Positions 17,813 to 27,122 of a stretch of 58,148 bases of DNA are shown piece after piece. The position numbers and the translations under genes are program-made. Source of the DNA: Candidatus Nitrosopumilus sp. (GTDB lineage Archaea; Thermoproteota; Nitrososphaeria; Nitrososphaerales; Nitrosopumilaceae). The stretch's first letter is position 1; each line of letters opens with the position of its first letter. Under the pieces are notes generated by a model that worked only from the letters and a program-made list of their open reading frames with translations, was not told where the DNA came from and ran no database searches. Location: positions 1 through 58,148 of the forward strand of contig JACERO010000073.1 in the NCBI GenBank assembly GCA_013911135.1, given 5' to 3'.

Positions 17813-18166
17813 TTATTTAGTTCTTGCATCATCATATGGTTTTTCTAAAATTACTCCTAGATTATCAACAATTTTATTTCGTTTAAATTCAATATTTTCT
17901 CGCTCACACATTTTTCTATACATGTTAACTGCTGTAAATCTAGGATGCATTGCCTCAAACTCAGTTTCAGAAAAATCTATGAAAGCACCAAGAGTCATTA
18001 GTTCTTTAGCTGTCTTTTGAGCAACATCAGAAGAAATTTTTAATTTTTCTGCAATTTTTGTTGAAGACATTTTTCCATAACAAGTAACTAACAAATACAC
18101 TTTAGCCTGAATAGGCTCTAATCGAATTTCAAAAACTAGATCAGTTTCAATTCTAGAATCCATCAT
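17813..18166 (-). CDS. TrmB-like winged-helix transcription regulator
   Basis: The 117-residue protein has a clear helix-turn-helix (QAKVYLLVTCYGKMSSTKIA then SSDVAQKTAKELMTLGAF), with the layout of TrmB or the N-terminal part of archaeal winged-helix regulators. The ligand-binding domain of full TrmB proteins is absent. Targets unknown. ATG 18166 or 18163 are both possible starts. Confidence 0.75.
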   Translation of the reverse strand: MMDSRIETDLVFEIRLEPIQAKVYLLVTCYGKMSSTKIAEKLKISSDVAQKTAKELMTLGAFIDFSETEFEAMHPRFTAVNMYRKMCERENIEFKRNKIVDNLGVILEKPYDDARTK

Positions 18167-18207
18167 TTTTGAAGTGAATTACAATGAAATAAAAATGATC
18201 TATACAA

Positions 18208-18429
18208 CTATTGTTTGACCAAAAATTTTTTAGAAATTTTCAAGGATATTATCATGGCAACAAAATAAACCATTGCGCCTAAAATGAATGCGTAAATCAA
18301 ATCATCAAGTAAAATCCAGGTAAGGACAAATGCAATAATTGACGGAATTGTAATAATTGTAGCAATGAGGGTTCCTCTTAATACAATTTCTCGCATTGTG
18401 AGTTTGGTAGATTTTTCATCATCAGACAA
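18208..18429 (-). CDS. Small two-TM membrane protein
   Basis: 73 residues: a charged N-terminus (MSDDEKSTKLTMREIVLRG), then two hydrophobic helices (about residues 20-41 and 46-64) and a Lys-rich tail. No family recognised. It is divergent from the Hsp20-like membrane gene with only 17 nt between starts. Confidence 0.65.
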   Translation of the reverse strand: MSDDEKSTKLTMREIVLRGTLIATIITIPSIIAFVLTWILLDDLIYAFILGAMVYFVAMIISLKISKKFLVKQ

Positions 18430-18446
18430 TAGCTAAATTTTGAAAA

Positions 18447-18959
18447 ATGGTAATAAAAACCAAAGATACTTTATATTTGGTAAACTCAGATTTTTACTGT
18501 TTGGCAAGTTATAAGAAAACATATTCAAATGAACAGTCATTAAATTTTGTAATACCAATTATTATAATTCTATTTTTTGGAATAATCTATATCATGACAC
18601 AAAGGGCAGATTCAGGCTTTGTGAGTTTTATTTTAATTGGGGCAGCTGGACTAACAATAGTTTTCTGGGTTAAAGTTCTAAAGAAAATGACAAAGGACCA
18701 AAAGCCACTATACTCCAAAGTAAGAGAACAGGAAACAAAGAACTGGGTTTATGATCTGATTAAAAGCGAAGGAGAATTTGTGTTTGTAGCTGAAGTATCG
18801 GGACCTGAAGATAAAATTGCAGTTAGACTAGTAGATGGGATTTTGTACATACGTGGAACTGGAGGATTTTCAAAAGAAGTTCCAATAGAAGGAGCATCTA
18901 ACATGCAGATATTTGATTTCAAATACAGAAATGGTGTCTTGACACTTAGAATAAAATAA
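18447..18959 (+). CDS. Two-TM protein with C-terminal Hsp20-like domain
   Basis: 170 residues. Two membrane helices (about 32-50 and 58-76) are followed by a soluble domain whose order of strands resembles alpha-crystallin domains: FVFVAEVSGPEDKIAVRL, DGILYIRG, and the closing NGVLTLRIK that matches the Hsp20 A-x-x-x-N-G-V-L signature. This would be a small heat-shock-type chaperone domain tethered to the membrane. The assignment comes from motif reading and is moderate. Confidence 0.65.
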   Translation: MVIKTKDTLYLVNSDFYCLASYKKTYSNEQSLNFVIPIIIILFFGIIYIMTQRADSGFVSFILIGAAGLTIVFWVKVLKKMTKDQKPLYSKVREQETKNWVYDLIKSEGEFVFVAEVSGPEDKIAVRLVDGILYIRGTGGFSKEVPIEGASNMQIFDFKYRNGVLTLRIK

Positions 18960-20066
18960 CTAAAGACTTTTTGCTAATTCTAATTTTTGTGGAAGATATT
19001 TGTCAGTAATATTAGTAAGACCATATTTTGAGAAAGCCTCCAATTCTGCTTTTCTTTTAAGTTTCAAAAACACATCTAGCTCTTTTTTCCAAATTCCTTC
19101 TTGATATCTTGGATCTTTTTGAAGATCATAACATCTCTTAATGTCAAATTCAGTCATAGGAATAGTTGGTAGTTTGTATTTTTCAATATCTGTAGCCCAA
19201 ACTCCAACCCATTTTGCATCAGGAACTGTAAGTTCTCTTAGATGAGCAGCATTTGCAGAACCAGATTTGATAACCATTGCAATATGTTCTCCGTACACAT
19301 CACCATCAGTAAGAATAATGACTGGCAATCCCATTTCATCATGAAGTCTTTTCAATAGTGTTCTAGTTGAACGAGGAGCTTGTCCACCTGTATTGATAAT
19401 TATAGATTTGAATTTTTTATCAATTTGTTCTTCAACAAATCTTGTAAAAAGACCACCTTTTTCAACTGCAATTACAATTTCAGCACTAGTACCAACCAAG
19501 TCACAAGTGGTAAGACTTGGACCAATAGAGTATCCATCAGGATGGTTGGATAGATTCATTGTTTTTCCTTCATAACCAGGAATTGTATACTCTATATCCA
19601 AATCACCAAAAATTGAGCTTCGCTCTTCAGGAAATATGTGAAAATCTTCTCGAGGTTTAGATGTAACAGCTTCTAAATCCACAATGATATTATCTGATTC
19701 TGATTGATCTTCAAATTCAACAGCAAATGCTTGAGAGGAATAATAAACATCTCTTAGAGTGGATGATTTTTTTTCTTGAGTTAATCTATTTGCAAAGAAT
19801 GCAAGCCACATTAATTGTGTAAAAGATCTCAACTGAGCAGAATTTTTTGCACTCCTCAAAGCAGAATTATTTCCTAGAATGTATTGTCTAAGTTTTTTAT
19901 CATAAACTATGTTACTTACAGATCTACTAGGTATAGAGAATTTTGGAAATTGTCCATTATCTAAGTCATCATATATTTTTGCACCGTGACTTTTAAGCAT
20001 CTCAAGAATATTTTTTTGTTTTTCTTTGGATTTCTTGTTTAATTCTTTTGATTTACTTGTTTTCAA
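18960..20066 (-). CDS. top6A: DNA topoisomerase VI subunit A
   Basis: The 368-residue Spo11-type protein has the catalytic Tyr region RDVYYSSQ near residue 107 and a TOPRIM domain with VIILTDGDVYGEHIAM, whose acidic residues hold Mg2+. It cleaves both DNA strands to relax and decatenate DNA, together with subunit B encoded just upstream. The two genes overlap by 14 nt. Normal length for the family. Confidence 0.95.
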   Translation of the reverse strand: MKTSKSKELNKKSKEKQKNILEMLKSHGAKIYDDLDNGQFPKFSIPSRSVSNIVYDKKLRQYILGNNSALRSAKNSAQLRSFTQLMWLAFFANRLTQEKKSSTLRDVYYSSQAFAVEFEDQSESDNIIVDLEAVTSKPREDFHIFPEERSSIFGDLDIEYTIPGYEGKTMNLSNHPDGYSIGPSLTTCDLVGTSAEIVIAVEKGGLFTRFVEEQIDKKFKSIIINTGGQAPRSTRTLLKRLHDEMGLPVIILTDGDVYGEHIAMVIKSGSANAAHLRELTVPDAKWVGVWATDIEKYKLPTIPMTEFDIKRCYDLQKDPRYQEGIWKKELDVFLKLKRKAELEAFSKYGLTNITDKYLPQKLELAKSL

Positions 20067-21927
20067 TTGGTTTTTCCTCCTCTACTATTTTTTTAGGTTC
20101 AATTGGATTTACTTCTTCTAATATTTTTTTATAATCAGGTTCTTTTTTCTTGCCAGCAAGTTCTGTACAAAACTCTGCAATCATTGGAATATATTTTGCA
20201 TAAAGATTAGATCTCTTTTTTGCCATTTCAGCTTGGCCTCTTTTTGACATATATGCTGCCAATTTTCTTGATAATAATTGCAAGGCCAATCTTAGCTCTC
20301 GTTCAATTTCTGGTCTGTCAGCAACATTTTCTTTTCCTGCCGTTTTATACGGAATTCTAGTAGAACAAATATGAGACACAATGACAAACGGAGGTTCACC
20401 TTTTACTTTGTATCTACCCCAATCAGCATCATTTACAACTTTAAGAACTACATCACTTCCTTCATCATAAAGCAATGGAATTCTATTGGCAAATCTGTAA
20501 ACATGTGGTCCACCAGATTTAATTTCACCACCATAAGCAATACCCATCTCAATTATGAAAGGAAATCCAGAATATGCAGATGCTGGACGTTGAACTACAG
20601 CAGTAAAATCAGGATTAAAGAATTTCTTGATTCCTTTTTCTAGAGGTTCTGCCCCTAGTGGTGCAAGACAATTTGAATCTGGAGCCATAAAATCTTCAAA
20701 TGTTTGCAGTGAGTTACTGAGCTTGACCAATTCTTGGTTTGTCATTGTACCCATTCGTTTTTCAGGCTTGAATTTTGCAAATTTTGCAAATTTAACTGCA
20801 GTTGTAGGACCTACACGTTGGAATCTTTTAGTCAAAAATGTAGTGAGGGGTTCACCTTGAACTGTATGAGTTAAAAGATTGTAATACTGACTTTCAGAAT
20901 CCATATCAACTGATTTTGATTGGGAATCACCAAAATCCCAATAGAATAGTTTTTTGTTAGGTACATCAATATCTTCAATTCTAATTTTGTTTAATTTTTC
21001 AAAATCCATTTTTAGAAATGACATCAAAGCAATTACTACTCGAGTTTGACATGGAAGAGATTTCCCTTTTTTCCTTGCTTTTTCCATAATTGCAGTAAAA
21101 CTAAGATTTTTCTTTGATAATCCTAAATCTTTTCTCACTTTTTCAATCATAGTATCATCAATGTTTGGTATTTCAAATAGTGATTCAACTATCATTCTTC
21201 TAATTCTTTCAACATCAATACCATGTGGATGAGGTCTAATTATTGTTGGAGGTGAAGGTATGTTTTTTACAAATCTTGGATGATGAAATTTTTGTCCTTT
21301 AGGATCATCAAAAGTTATTGTTGCATAAGGAGTAATCAAAGAAGTTTCATAGACATAATCTCGAATTTTGGTACCAGCTTTAGAGTAATCACCTTCTAAA
21401 CAAATGCTTACAGAGAGTCCTGATTTTGAAATTTCTTTTGTTTTATGCTTTACAATAATAGGTTTATTTTTTTGAATGTCCAATAATAGTTCAAACTCAT
21501 CCTGTATTTTTCCATCTCTAGAACTTTTTACTATAACTGGTTTGTTAGTTGTAATTTGACCATACAGAATTGCCATAGTTGCACCAAGTCCAAACATACC
21601 TCTAGCTTGTTTGAGTCCAAATTTGGAACCATAAAGTATAGTTCCAAATGCAAGAGGAACATATTTTGAATCTACACCAGGACCATTATCCTTAACAGTC
21701 AAAATATAGGGTTTAGGATCAGGTTTTTCAGGATCAACGGCTTTTATTGTTAAATGAACATCTGGAAGAATCCCTTTTTGATCACATGCATCTAATGAAT
21801 TTTCAACAAATTCTCTAACTGCAGTGTAAAGAGAGCGTGTAGGATTACTAAAACCAGCTAAATCACGATTGCTGTAAAAGAACTCACTAGGAGATATTTG
21901 ATTAAATTTTTCCTTAATAGAAGACAT
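20053..21927 (-). CDS. top6B: DNA topoisomerase VI subunit B
   Basis: The 624-residue GHKL ATPase shows motif N (REFVENSLDACD), the VKDNGPGVD motif and the ATP lid GMFGLGATMAI. A helix-two-turn-helix-like middle and transducer domain follow, and the tail is rich in Glu, Lys and Pro. ATP binding dimerises subunit B and drives strand passage through the top6A gate. Its start is 1 nt after the KH-protein gene, so it belongs to the same run. Confidence 0.95.
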   Translation of the reverse strand: MSSIKEKFNQISPSEFFYSNRDLAGFSNPTRSLYTAVREFVENSLDACDQKGILPDVHLTIKAVDPEKPDPKPYILTVKDNGPGVDSKYVPLAFGTILYGSKFGLKQARGMFGLGATMAILYGQITTNKPVIVKSSRDGKIQDEFELLLDIQKNKPIIVKHKTKEISKSGLSVSICLEGDYSKAGTKIRDYVYETSLITPYATITFDDPKGQKFHHPRFVKNIPSPPTIIRPHPHGIDVERIRRMIVESLFEIPNIDDTMIEKVRKDLGLSKKNLSFTAIMEKARKKGKSLPCQTRVVIALMSFLKMDFEKLNKIRIEDIDVPNKKLFYWDFGDSQSKSVDMDSESQYYNLLTHTVQGEPLTTFLTKRFQRVGPTTAVKFAKFAKFKPEKRMGTMTNQELVKLSNSLQTFEDFMAPDSNCLAPLGAEPLEKGIKKFFNPDFTAVVQRPASAYSGFPFIIEMGIAYGGEIKSGGPHVYRFANRIPLLYDEGSDVVLKVVNDADWGRYKVKGEPPFVIVSHICSTRIPYKTAGKENVADRPEIERELRLALQLLSRKLAAYMSKRGQAEMAKKRSNLYAKYIPMIAEFCTELAGKKKEPDYKKILEEVNPIEPKKIVEEEKPIENK

Positions 21928-21928
21928 C

Positions 21929-22486
21929 TCAATCTTCCCACAATTTCATTTTTTCTTGTTTTGCTTGTCTATTTGCAGCTTCTAATTTACCATATACTGA
22001 ACCATGCAAACTTCCACTTGAAATAGCAGATATTGCATCAACAGCTATTCGTAATTTACTTGAATCTCCAATAATTGAAACAATTCTTCCATAAACTGAG
22101 ATATGAGTACCACTAAGATTTTCCATATTTCTCCTTGCTCTACCACCTTCTCCAATAATTCTCCCTTTTATCCTTTCAATATTTGCACTAGACTTTCCTG
22201 CAAACTCTCTAAGATCTATTACATGCAATGCATTTTCACCCTTTAACAAAGTCAAAGCATTTTCAGGTGAAAAACCTCGACCAATTGCTGTAACAATTTC
22301 TTGTGCTTTGAATGGTTGAATACTTTCAACATCTCCTTGAGATTTTATCAAAACTTCTCCTGTATCACCATCAATATCCAATGAGACATGACATAATTTT
22401 TCAATTTTTGATTTTACATTACCTAATTTTCCAATCAAAACAGCTATTCTATCATTTGGAATACGAATTAATTTTTCAAAACTCAT
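21929..22486 (-). CDS. KH-domain RNA-binding protein (Dim2/Pno1-like)
   Basis: The 185-residue protein contains two KH modules: RIPNDRIAVLIGKLGNVKSK and a second with RIKGRIIGEGGRARRNMENL, each with the GxxG-type loop. Archaeal Dim2/Pno1-like proteins act in small-subunit rRNA maturation near the 3' end of 16S rRNA. It overlaps the RIO1 gene by 4 nt. RIO1 and Dim2 work at the same late 40S/30S assembly step in eukaryotes, so the pairing is meaningful. Confidence 0.9.
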   Translation of the reverse strand: MSFEKLIRIPNDRIAVLIGKLGNVKSKIEKLCHVSLDIDGDTGEVLIKSQGDVESIQPFKAQEIVTAIGRGFSPENALTLLKGENALHVIDLREFAGKSSANIERIKGRIIGEGGRARRNMENLSGTHISVYGRIVSIIGDSSKLRIAVDAISAISSGSLHGSVYGKLEAANRQAKQEKMKLWED

Positions 22487-23274
22487 TTTACAATGTCCTC
22501 AAATAAGCTATTTTGATCTTCAACAGAAATTCCTCTTTTATTGAAGAATCTATTTATGTTATAAATATCTCTTTTAAGAAATTCCAGAGCATTAGGATGT
22601 CTAAGATCGACTGCAGAACCTAAATCAAAAACTACCAAACCATTTTCTGTTTTGAAAATATTGTATTCCGAATAATCACTATGAACCAGTTTTGCTTTAT
22701 GATAGAGATCTTTGATAATTGAGATTGCTTGTTTATAGTCATCTTCATCTACCTCTGAATATAACAAAGACTTTTCAGGAACACCGTTTTGTCCCACAAA
22801 ATCCATTGCAAGCACATTATTTGTAACATATAGTGGCTGAGGAACAGGAATTCCAGCATCATAACACTGAGATAAATTACGAAATTCCTTTCTTGCCCAT
22901 AAATACACTAGATTCTTTGTACCTTTTTTTAAACGTGAGAATCTAGGATCACCAAGAATGTAGGGTTCACGTTTTTTAAAATTTGAAGTACTCACTAAAT
23001 AAATTTTCAAAGCAACACTAACATCATGTTCATCAACACCCCAAAAAACAACTGATTCTTTTCCAGCACTTATAGATCCATTAACATATGCAATAATGTG
23101 ATCTTTGATCATTTTGTAGAGAGTCATGACAGTAGGTTTGTCTAAAACTTCATTGACAACTTTTCCTTTTTTAAAACCATCTTCCAAATGTTTTCGTTTA
23201 GATTTTGATGCTAATTTATTATCTATTTTAGATTCTAATTTTCTACTAATATCATCATCAATATCATCAGACAT
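22483..23274 (-). CDS. rio1: RIO1-type serine protein kinase
   Basis: The 263-residue protein has the RIO-type P-loop VNGSISAGKESVVFWG, the hinge MDFVG, the catalytic loop LVHSDYSEYNIF (HxDxxxxN) and the metal-binding VFDLGSAV. RIO1 kinases act as ATPases in late small ribosomal subunit maturation. It precedes the KH/Dim2-like gene with a 4-nt overlap and follows DUF424 by about 68 nt on the same strand. Confidence 0.94.
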   Translation of the reverse strand: MSDDIDDDISRKLESKIDNKLASKSKRKHLEDGFKKGKVVNEVLDKPTVMTLYKMIKDHIIAYVNGSISAGKESVVFWGVDEHDVSVALKIYLVSTSNFKKREPYILGDPRFSRLKKGTKNLVYLWARKEFRNLSQCYDAGIPVPQPLYVTNNVLAMDFVGQNGVPEKSLLYSEVDEDDYKQAISIIKDLYHKAKLVHSDYSEYNIFKTENGLVVFDLGSAVDLRHPNALEFLKRDIYNINRFFNKRGISVEDQNSLFEDIVK

Positions 23275-23342
23275 TACAGAATTTTACTCCTACTAGATAA
23301 AATGGATTTCTTTTATGATCAAAAATGAAATCATAATGCACT

Positions 23343-23639
23343 CTATATTTTAAAAACAATTAGAAAAGGAACATCAGATATTGTTTTAATACCATTTTCA
23401 GAACCAATTCCAAGTTCTATGGATAGAGAAATTACTTTTTTTCCGACCATGTTAATAATTGAAGAATTTTTTAATAATGATTTTGCTTCTTCTGTATCAA
23501 CTAATTTTTCTCCATAATAGCTTTCACTGATTTTCATATTTAATTCATCTTGAGAAATTTGTTTCCCCAATAGTTCAACATCACAAATATTGAGCATTGT
23601 ATTTTTTTGATAATTAGAAACTTTTACTGAGAATTGCAT
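23343..23639 (-). CDS. DUF424 family protein
   Basis: 98 residues with the DUF424 pattern (NICDVELLGKQISQDELNMK and ISESYYGEKLVDTEEAKSLL). The family is archaeal, small and uncharacterised, and often sits beside aIF2-beta, as it does here: its ATG overlaps the aIF2-beta stop in a TAATG arrangement. A role in translation or ribosome assembly is only inferred from neighbours. Confidence 0.85.
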   Translation of the reverse strand: MQFSVKVSNYQKNTMLNICDVELLGKQISQDELNMKISESYYGEKLVDTEEAKSLLKNSSIINMVGKKVISLSIELGIGSENGIKTISDVPFLIVFKI

Positions 23640-24061
23640 TATGCATATTTACCTTTTAGAGCAGATTTTGCACCACAAGCTTCACAAAGTAAAAATGAGA
23701 TACGGTTTTCTTTTGTGATTTTTGTATCAGGACTTTTGCATGTGCGACATTCAAGATAATTTTTCACATAGATTTGGAATAATCTAGTGAAATCATCAGG
23801 GGCTCGTCTTCCTACAAACATTGCTTTATCTCCTAATCTTTCAGCAGGAACTGCAAACTCTTTTGAGAGATATTGAAGAACTTTATCTGGATCTCTTCGT
23901 AGAATTTTTGGGAATTCTGAAAAATTACGTAAAAAAGTCTTTTGGCCTTCCCACATTACATCCACAACAGGAAGCTCGAATCGGGTTGAAGATTCTTTTT
24001 TGGAATTACCTAGTTTATTCTGAATACGTTTGAGTTGACTTTCATATTCTGCTTTAGTCAC
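23639..24061 (-). CDS. eif2b: Translation initiation factor aIF2 subunit beta
   Basis: The 140-residue protein has the central alpha/beta domain (KTFLRNFSEFPKILRRDPDK) and a C-terminal zinc ribbon (CRTCKSPDTK, then CEACGAKS). With the alpha and gamma subunits it forms aIF2, which delivers initiator tRNA to the small subunit. Length and domain order are typical. It heads or is second in the run that continues to RIO1 and topoisomerase VI. Confidence 0.95.
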   Translation of the reverse strand: MTKAEYESQLKRIQNKLGNSKKESSTRFELPVVDVMWEGQKTFLRNFSEFPKILRRDPDKVLQYLSKEFAVPAERLGDKAMFVGRRAPDDFTRLFQIYVKNYLECRTCKSPDTKITKENRISFLLCEACGAKSALKGKYA

Positions 24062-24128
24062 GAAAAATAATTCATGTTAGACCCTATATGGGTTTTGAAA
24101 AAGAGAAATCGTGTGGATTTTTTATAGA

Positions 24129-24275
24129 TTATTCCATTTTTCCTATACGGAAAACTTTAGTTCCACATGTAGGACATGTACCTTTTACGGCAGGACGTCC
24201 ATTCTTTAGTTTAGTTTCCTCGGGATCTTTAATGTCCCTTTTTTCTCTGCATTTTACGCAATATGCTGTAACCAT
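24129..24275 (-). CDS. DUF5679-like zinc-ribbon protein
   Basis: A 48-residue protein with two CxxC pairs, AYCVKCREKRDI and GTCPTCGTKVFRIGK, separated by a short Lys/Pro-rich linker. This is the DUF5679-type single zinc ribbon common in archaea. It lies 67 nt upstream of aIF2-beta on the same strand, so it may be the first gene of that run. Function unknown. It is shorter than many gene callers' cutoffs. Confidence 0.82.
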   Translation of the reverse strand: MVTAYCVKCREKRDIKDPEETKLKNGRPAVKGTCPTCGTKVFRIGKME

Positions 24276-24526
24276 TCTAAAATTTGTCAAACTTGGTGGT
24301 ATTTAGGAAGAGGCTGTGAAAATTATTTAACTATAGACTAGATACGCGTAAATTTTTTTAGGTGTAAAAAAACAATAATTATCAAAAATTTTAATGAATG
24401 TAAGTGTTTTTTGAAAAATTATGGTCAGAGTTATACAATAAGAGTTTTTTTTCTAATATTTATTTAACAAGTGATGATTTTTTAAAAGATTATCAGTTAT
24501 AAACTCCCTAATTGTAAAGTCACAAA

Positions 24527-25027
24527 ATGGCATCAAAAAAGGGAATTGTAATCACGATCACAATATTAGCTATAATCACAGGTGTAAGTTTTCTGTCATG
24601 GATAGTTCCACAAGACAATGAAGCAACATTTGTGATATCAGATTATGGTAACTATCTTGATGGAGTAATAAAGATCCATGAGGTTTTACAAGAATCAATC
24701 AATATTGAATATCAAAATCTACTAAATGGTGAAATTTCTCCAGAAGACTATATCGAAGTAACAGAAGTAACATCGTCTCAAACAACTACTCAAATAAGTG
24801 AATTTGTGACATCAAAACCACCTGAAGAATGGGTAGATAGTTACATTAGTTATATGGATGCAATGAAAAAATTCAATTCTCATATTGTAGAAACCAAAGT
24901 TTTAGCCAATATGATCGAAAAAGGAAGCACAGAAACAGAGATGGGTGAAACCTTACAAAAAATAGAATCATTAAAAGTAGAATATTTGGAATGTGTCAAA
25001 ATGTCTGATGAGTCAAGACCTGACTAG
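24527..25027 (+). CDS. Membrane-anchored extracytoplasmic protein, unknown
   Basis: The 166-residue protein has an N-terminal hydrophobic segment (IVITITILAIITGVSFLSWI) and then a mostly helical, acidic domain without cysteines except one near the end. Probably exported and held by its uncleaved N-terminal helix. The 250 nt upstream are AT-rich and gene-free, with TATA-like words. No family recognised. Confidence 0.68.
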   Translation: MASKKGIVITITILAIITGVSFLSWIVPQDNEATFVISDYGNYLDGVIKIHEVLQESINIEYQNLLNGEISPEDYIEVTEVTSSQTTTQISEFVTSKPPEEWVDSYISYMDAMKKFNSHIVETKVLANMIEKGSTETEMGETLQKIESLKVEYLECVKMSDESRPD

Positions 25028-25098
25028 CCTCAAAACCGAATTTTACTAATAATACTTGTTGGAAATCGTTAAAAAGCAATTTTGTAATAAATATTAGA

Positions 25099-26244
25099 AT
25101 GTCTCAACAGTCAGATAAGGTGGAAAATGATGTCAATGCTTCCACTGCTAACAAATTACTTGTAATTTGTATTGATAGAGATAATGATGTAGGAGAAAAA
25201 GCAGGAATTGTTACACCAGTAGTGGGTAGAGATGCATGTATTGAGGCAGCGCAAAGATTAGCTTTAGAAGACCCTGAGGATGCAGATTCAAATTCAATTT
25301 TTGCTGCAATTAAAACATATGAAGATTTAATCAGCAAAGGATACAAAGTTGAAGTAATAACTGTTGCAGGAGTTAAGAACAGAGGAGTTCAGGCTGATGA
25401 AAAAATTCTTGCTGAGACAAGAAAGGTTTTAGAAAAGTTTTCTGCCAATGGCGCAGTTATTGTTTCTGATGGTGAAGATGATGAAAGTGTTATTCCAGTA
25501 ATTCAAAATGTTCTACCAGTAGTCTCTGTACAACGTGTTGTAATGAAGGTAAGTAGAAGTGTAGAGTACTCGTATGCAGTTTTTGGAAAATATCTAAGAA
25601 TGATTGCTTATGATTCAAGATATTCAAAGTTCTTTTTAGGAGTTCCAGGAATTCTTTTGTTAATTGGAGGAATTGCAAGTGTGTTTGATTTTACTACAGA
25701 AATATTTGCTGTTCTTGTAAGTATTTTGGGTGGAGCATTCTTGATTAGAGCATTTGATATTGATAGAGCATGGTCAAATTGGTCAAAACCAACTCCGATG
25801 GGTTTTATCAGAATTTTTACAACGGTTGCAGGAATATTATTAATTCTTTCTTCAGTACCAGCTGGGATAAGTACAGTTGATTCTGAGTTAATTAAAGATG
25901 ATCCAGAATTAATTACAGTAATTACAGATAAAGTAATAATTGGTCAATTTGTTGCAGGTGCATTACCAATCTTATGGATTGGGATGGGTGCAATAGTAGC
26001 TGGAATATTACTTAGTAATTGGATTGGTGGAGTTCCAAGACAAATAAGCGATATTCTAAGAATTATTGTTTTAGCATCACTTTATCCTACTATAGCACAA
26101 TTTACCAACATAATGATTTATGATGAAAGTTCATTTACATTAATTCCACCTCTGTTAGGAGGACTAGCTGCAACTTTGATTTCAGCTACGATTCTCTTTA
26201 AGAAATACAGAAAACACAAAGATCAAGAGATGGTTTCAGACTAA
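25099..26244 (+). CDS. DUF373 family membrane protein
   Basis: 381 residues. The first half is soluble and begins LLVICIDRDNDVGEKAGIVT, the DUF373 signature, with a later IVSDGEDDESVIPVIQ. The second half has about five membrane helices. DUF373 proteins are archaeal and functionally uncharacterised. It is followed 86 nt later by the cis-prenyltransferase gene on the same strand. Confidence 0.87.
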   Translation: MSQQSDKVENDVNASTANKLLVICIDRDNDVGEKAGIVTPVVGRDACIEAAQRLALEDPEDADSNSIFAAIKTYEDLISKGYKVEVITVAGVKNRGVQADEKILAETRKVLEKFSANGAVIVSDGEDDESVIPVIQNVLPVVSVQRVVMKVSRSVEYSYAVFGKYLRMIAYDSRYSKFFLGVPGILLLIGGIASVFDFTTEIFAVLVSILGGAFLIRAFDIDRAWSNWSKPTPMGFIRIFTTVAGILLILSSVPAGISTVDSELIKDDPELITVITDKVIIGQFVAGALPILWIGMGAIVAGILLSNWIGGVPRQISDILRIIVLASLYPTIAQFTNIMIYDESSFTLIPPLLGGLAATLISATILFKKYRKHKDQEMVSD

Positions 26245-26330
26245 ATTTAGTCCTAAATCACCATAAAAATGAATTTTAGAAAAACACTGATATCTTCAAT
26301 TATGTATTAATCATCAAAAGGTAATATGAC

Positions 26331-27122
26331 ATGAGTAAAATATTAGAAGTGATTTTTCAGTTAACAGGAATATATAAGATCTATGGAAAGAGATTAGAAA
26401 ATGAAGTTAAAAATGGAGACATTCCAAATCATGTTGCTCTAATTTTAGATGGAAATAGAAGATGGGCTAAAATGCACCTAGCCCTACCAAAAACAGGTCA
26501 TTGGAAAGGAGCTGATGCAGTAGAAAACCTTCTTGATTGGTGTGAAGAATTTGATATCAAAATTGTTACATTATACGCACTTTCAGCAGAGAATTTGAAT
26601 AGAAATGATGATGAATTAGAACACATCTATGAATTAATTCGTATGAGATTGGAGAAATTATACAATGATCCTAGAATCCACAGATGTAAAATGAGAGTCA
26701 AAGGTATTGGAAGAATTGAATTATTACCAGATTCTATCAAAGACGTTTTAAAACGATTAGATGATGCTACAAAAAATTATGATAATCATTTTCTAAATAT
26801 TGCATTAGCATATGGTGGACAGTATGAATTAGTAGATGCAGTTAAGAAAATAGGAGAAAAAATCAAAGAGGGTTCTTTAAAGATAGATGACATTAACAAA
26901 AAAGAAATTGAATCAAATCTTTACACATCACACTTACCACAATCATCTCCAGATATGGTTTTACGAACATCAGGAGAAAAAAGATTAAGCGGATTTCTGA
27001 TGTGGCAAAGTGCCTACAGTGAATTAGTCTTTATGGATATTTTTTGGCCAGAGTTTAGAAAAATTGATTTGATGAGAGCAATTAGAACTTTTCAAGAAAG
27101 GAAAAGAAGGTTAGGAAAATGA
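26331..27122 (+). CDS. uppS: Cis-prenyltransferase (polyprenyl diphosphate synthase)
   Basis: The 263-residue protein shows ALILDGNRRWAK with the catalytic Asp, the VTLYALSAEN block and the C-terminal LRTSGEKRLSGFLMWQSAYS that binds pyrophosphate. It extends a short allylic diphosphate with IPP to make the long lipid carrier used in protein glycosylation and envelope assembly. It overlaps the Nudix gene by 4 nt. Confidence 0.94.
   Translation: MSKILEVIFQLTGIYKIYGKRLENEVKNGDIPNHVALILDGNRRWAKMHLALPKTGHWKGADAVENLLDWCEEFDIKIVTLYALSAENLNRNDDELEHIYELIRMRLEKLYNDPRIHRCKMRVKGIGRIELLPDSIKDVLKRLDDATKNYDNHFLNIALAYGGQYELVDAVKKIGEKIKEGSLKIDDINKKEIESNLYTSHLPQSSPDMVLRTSGEKRLSGFLMWQSAYSELVFMDIFWPEFRKIDLMRAIRTFQERKRRLGK

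Noticed and set aside
24088-24306. 72-codon plus-strand ORF
   Set aside because: It is antisense to the DUF5679-like zinc ribbon, whose CxxC pairs are on the minus strand.
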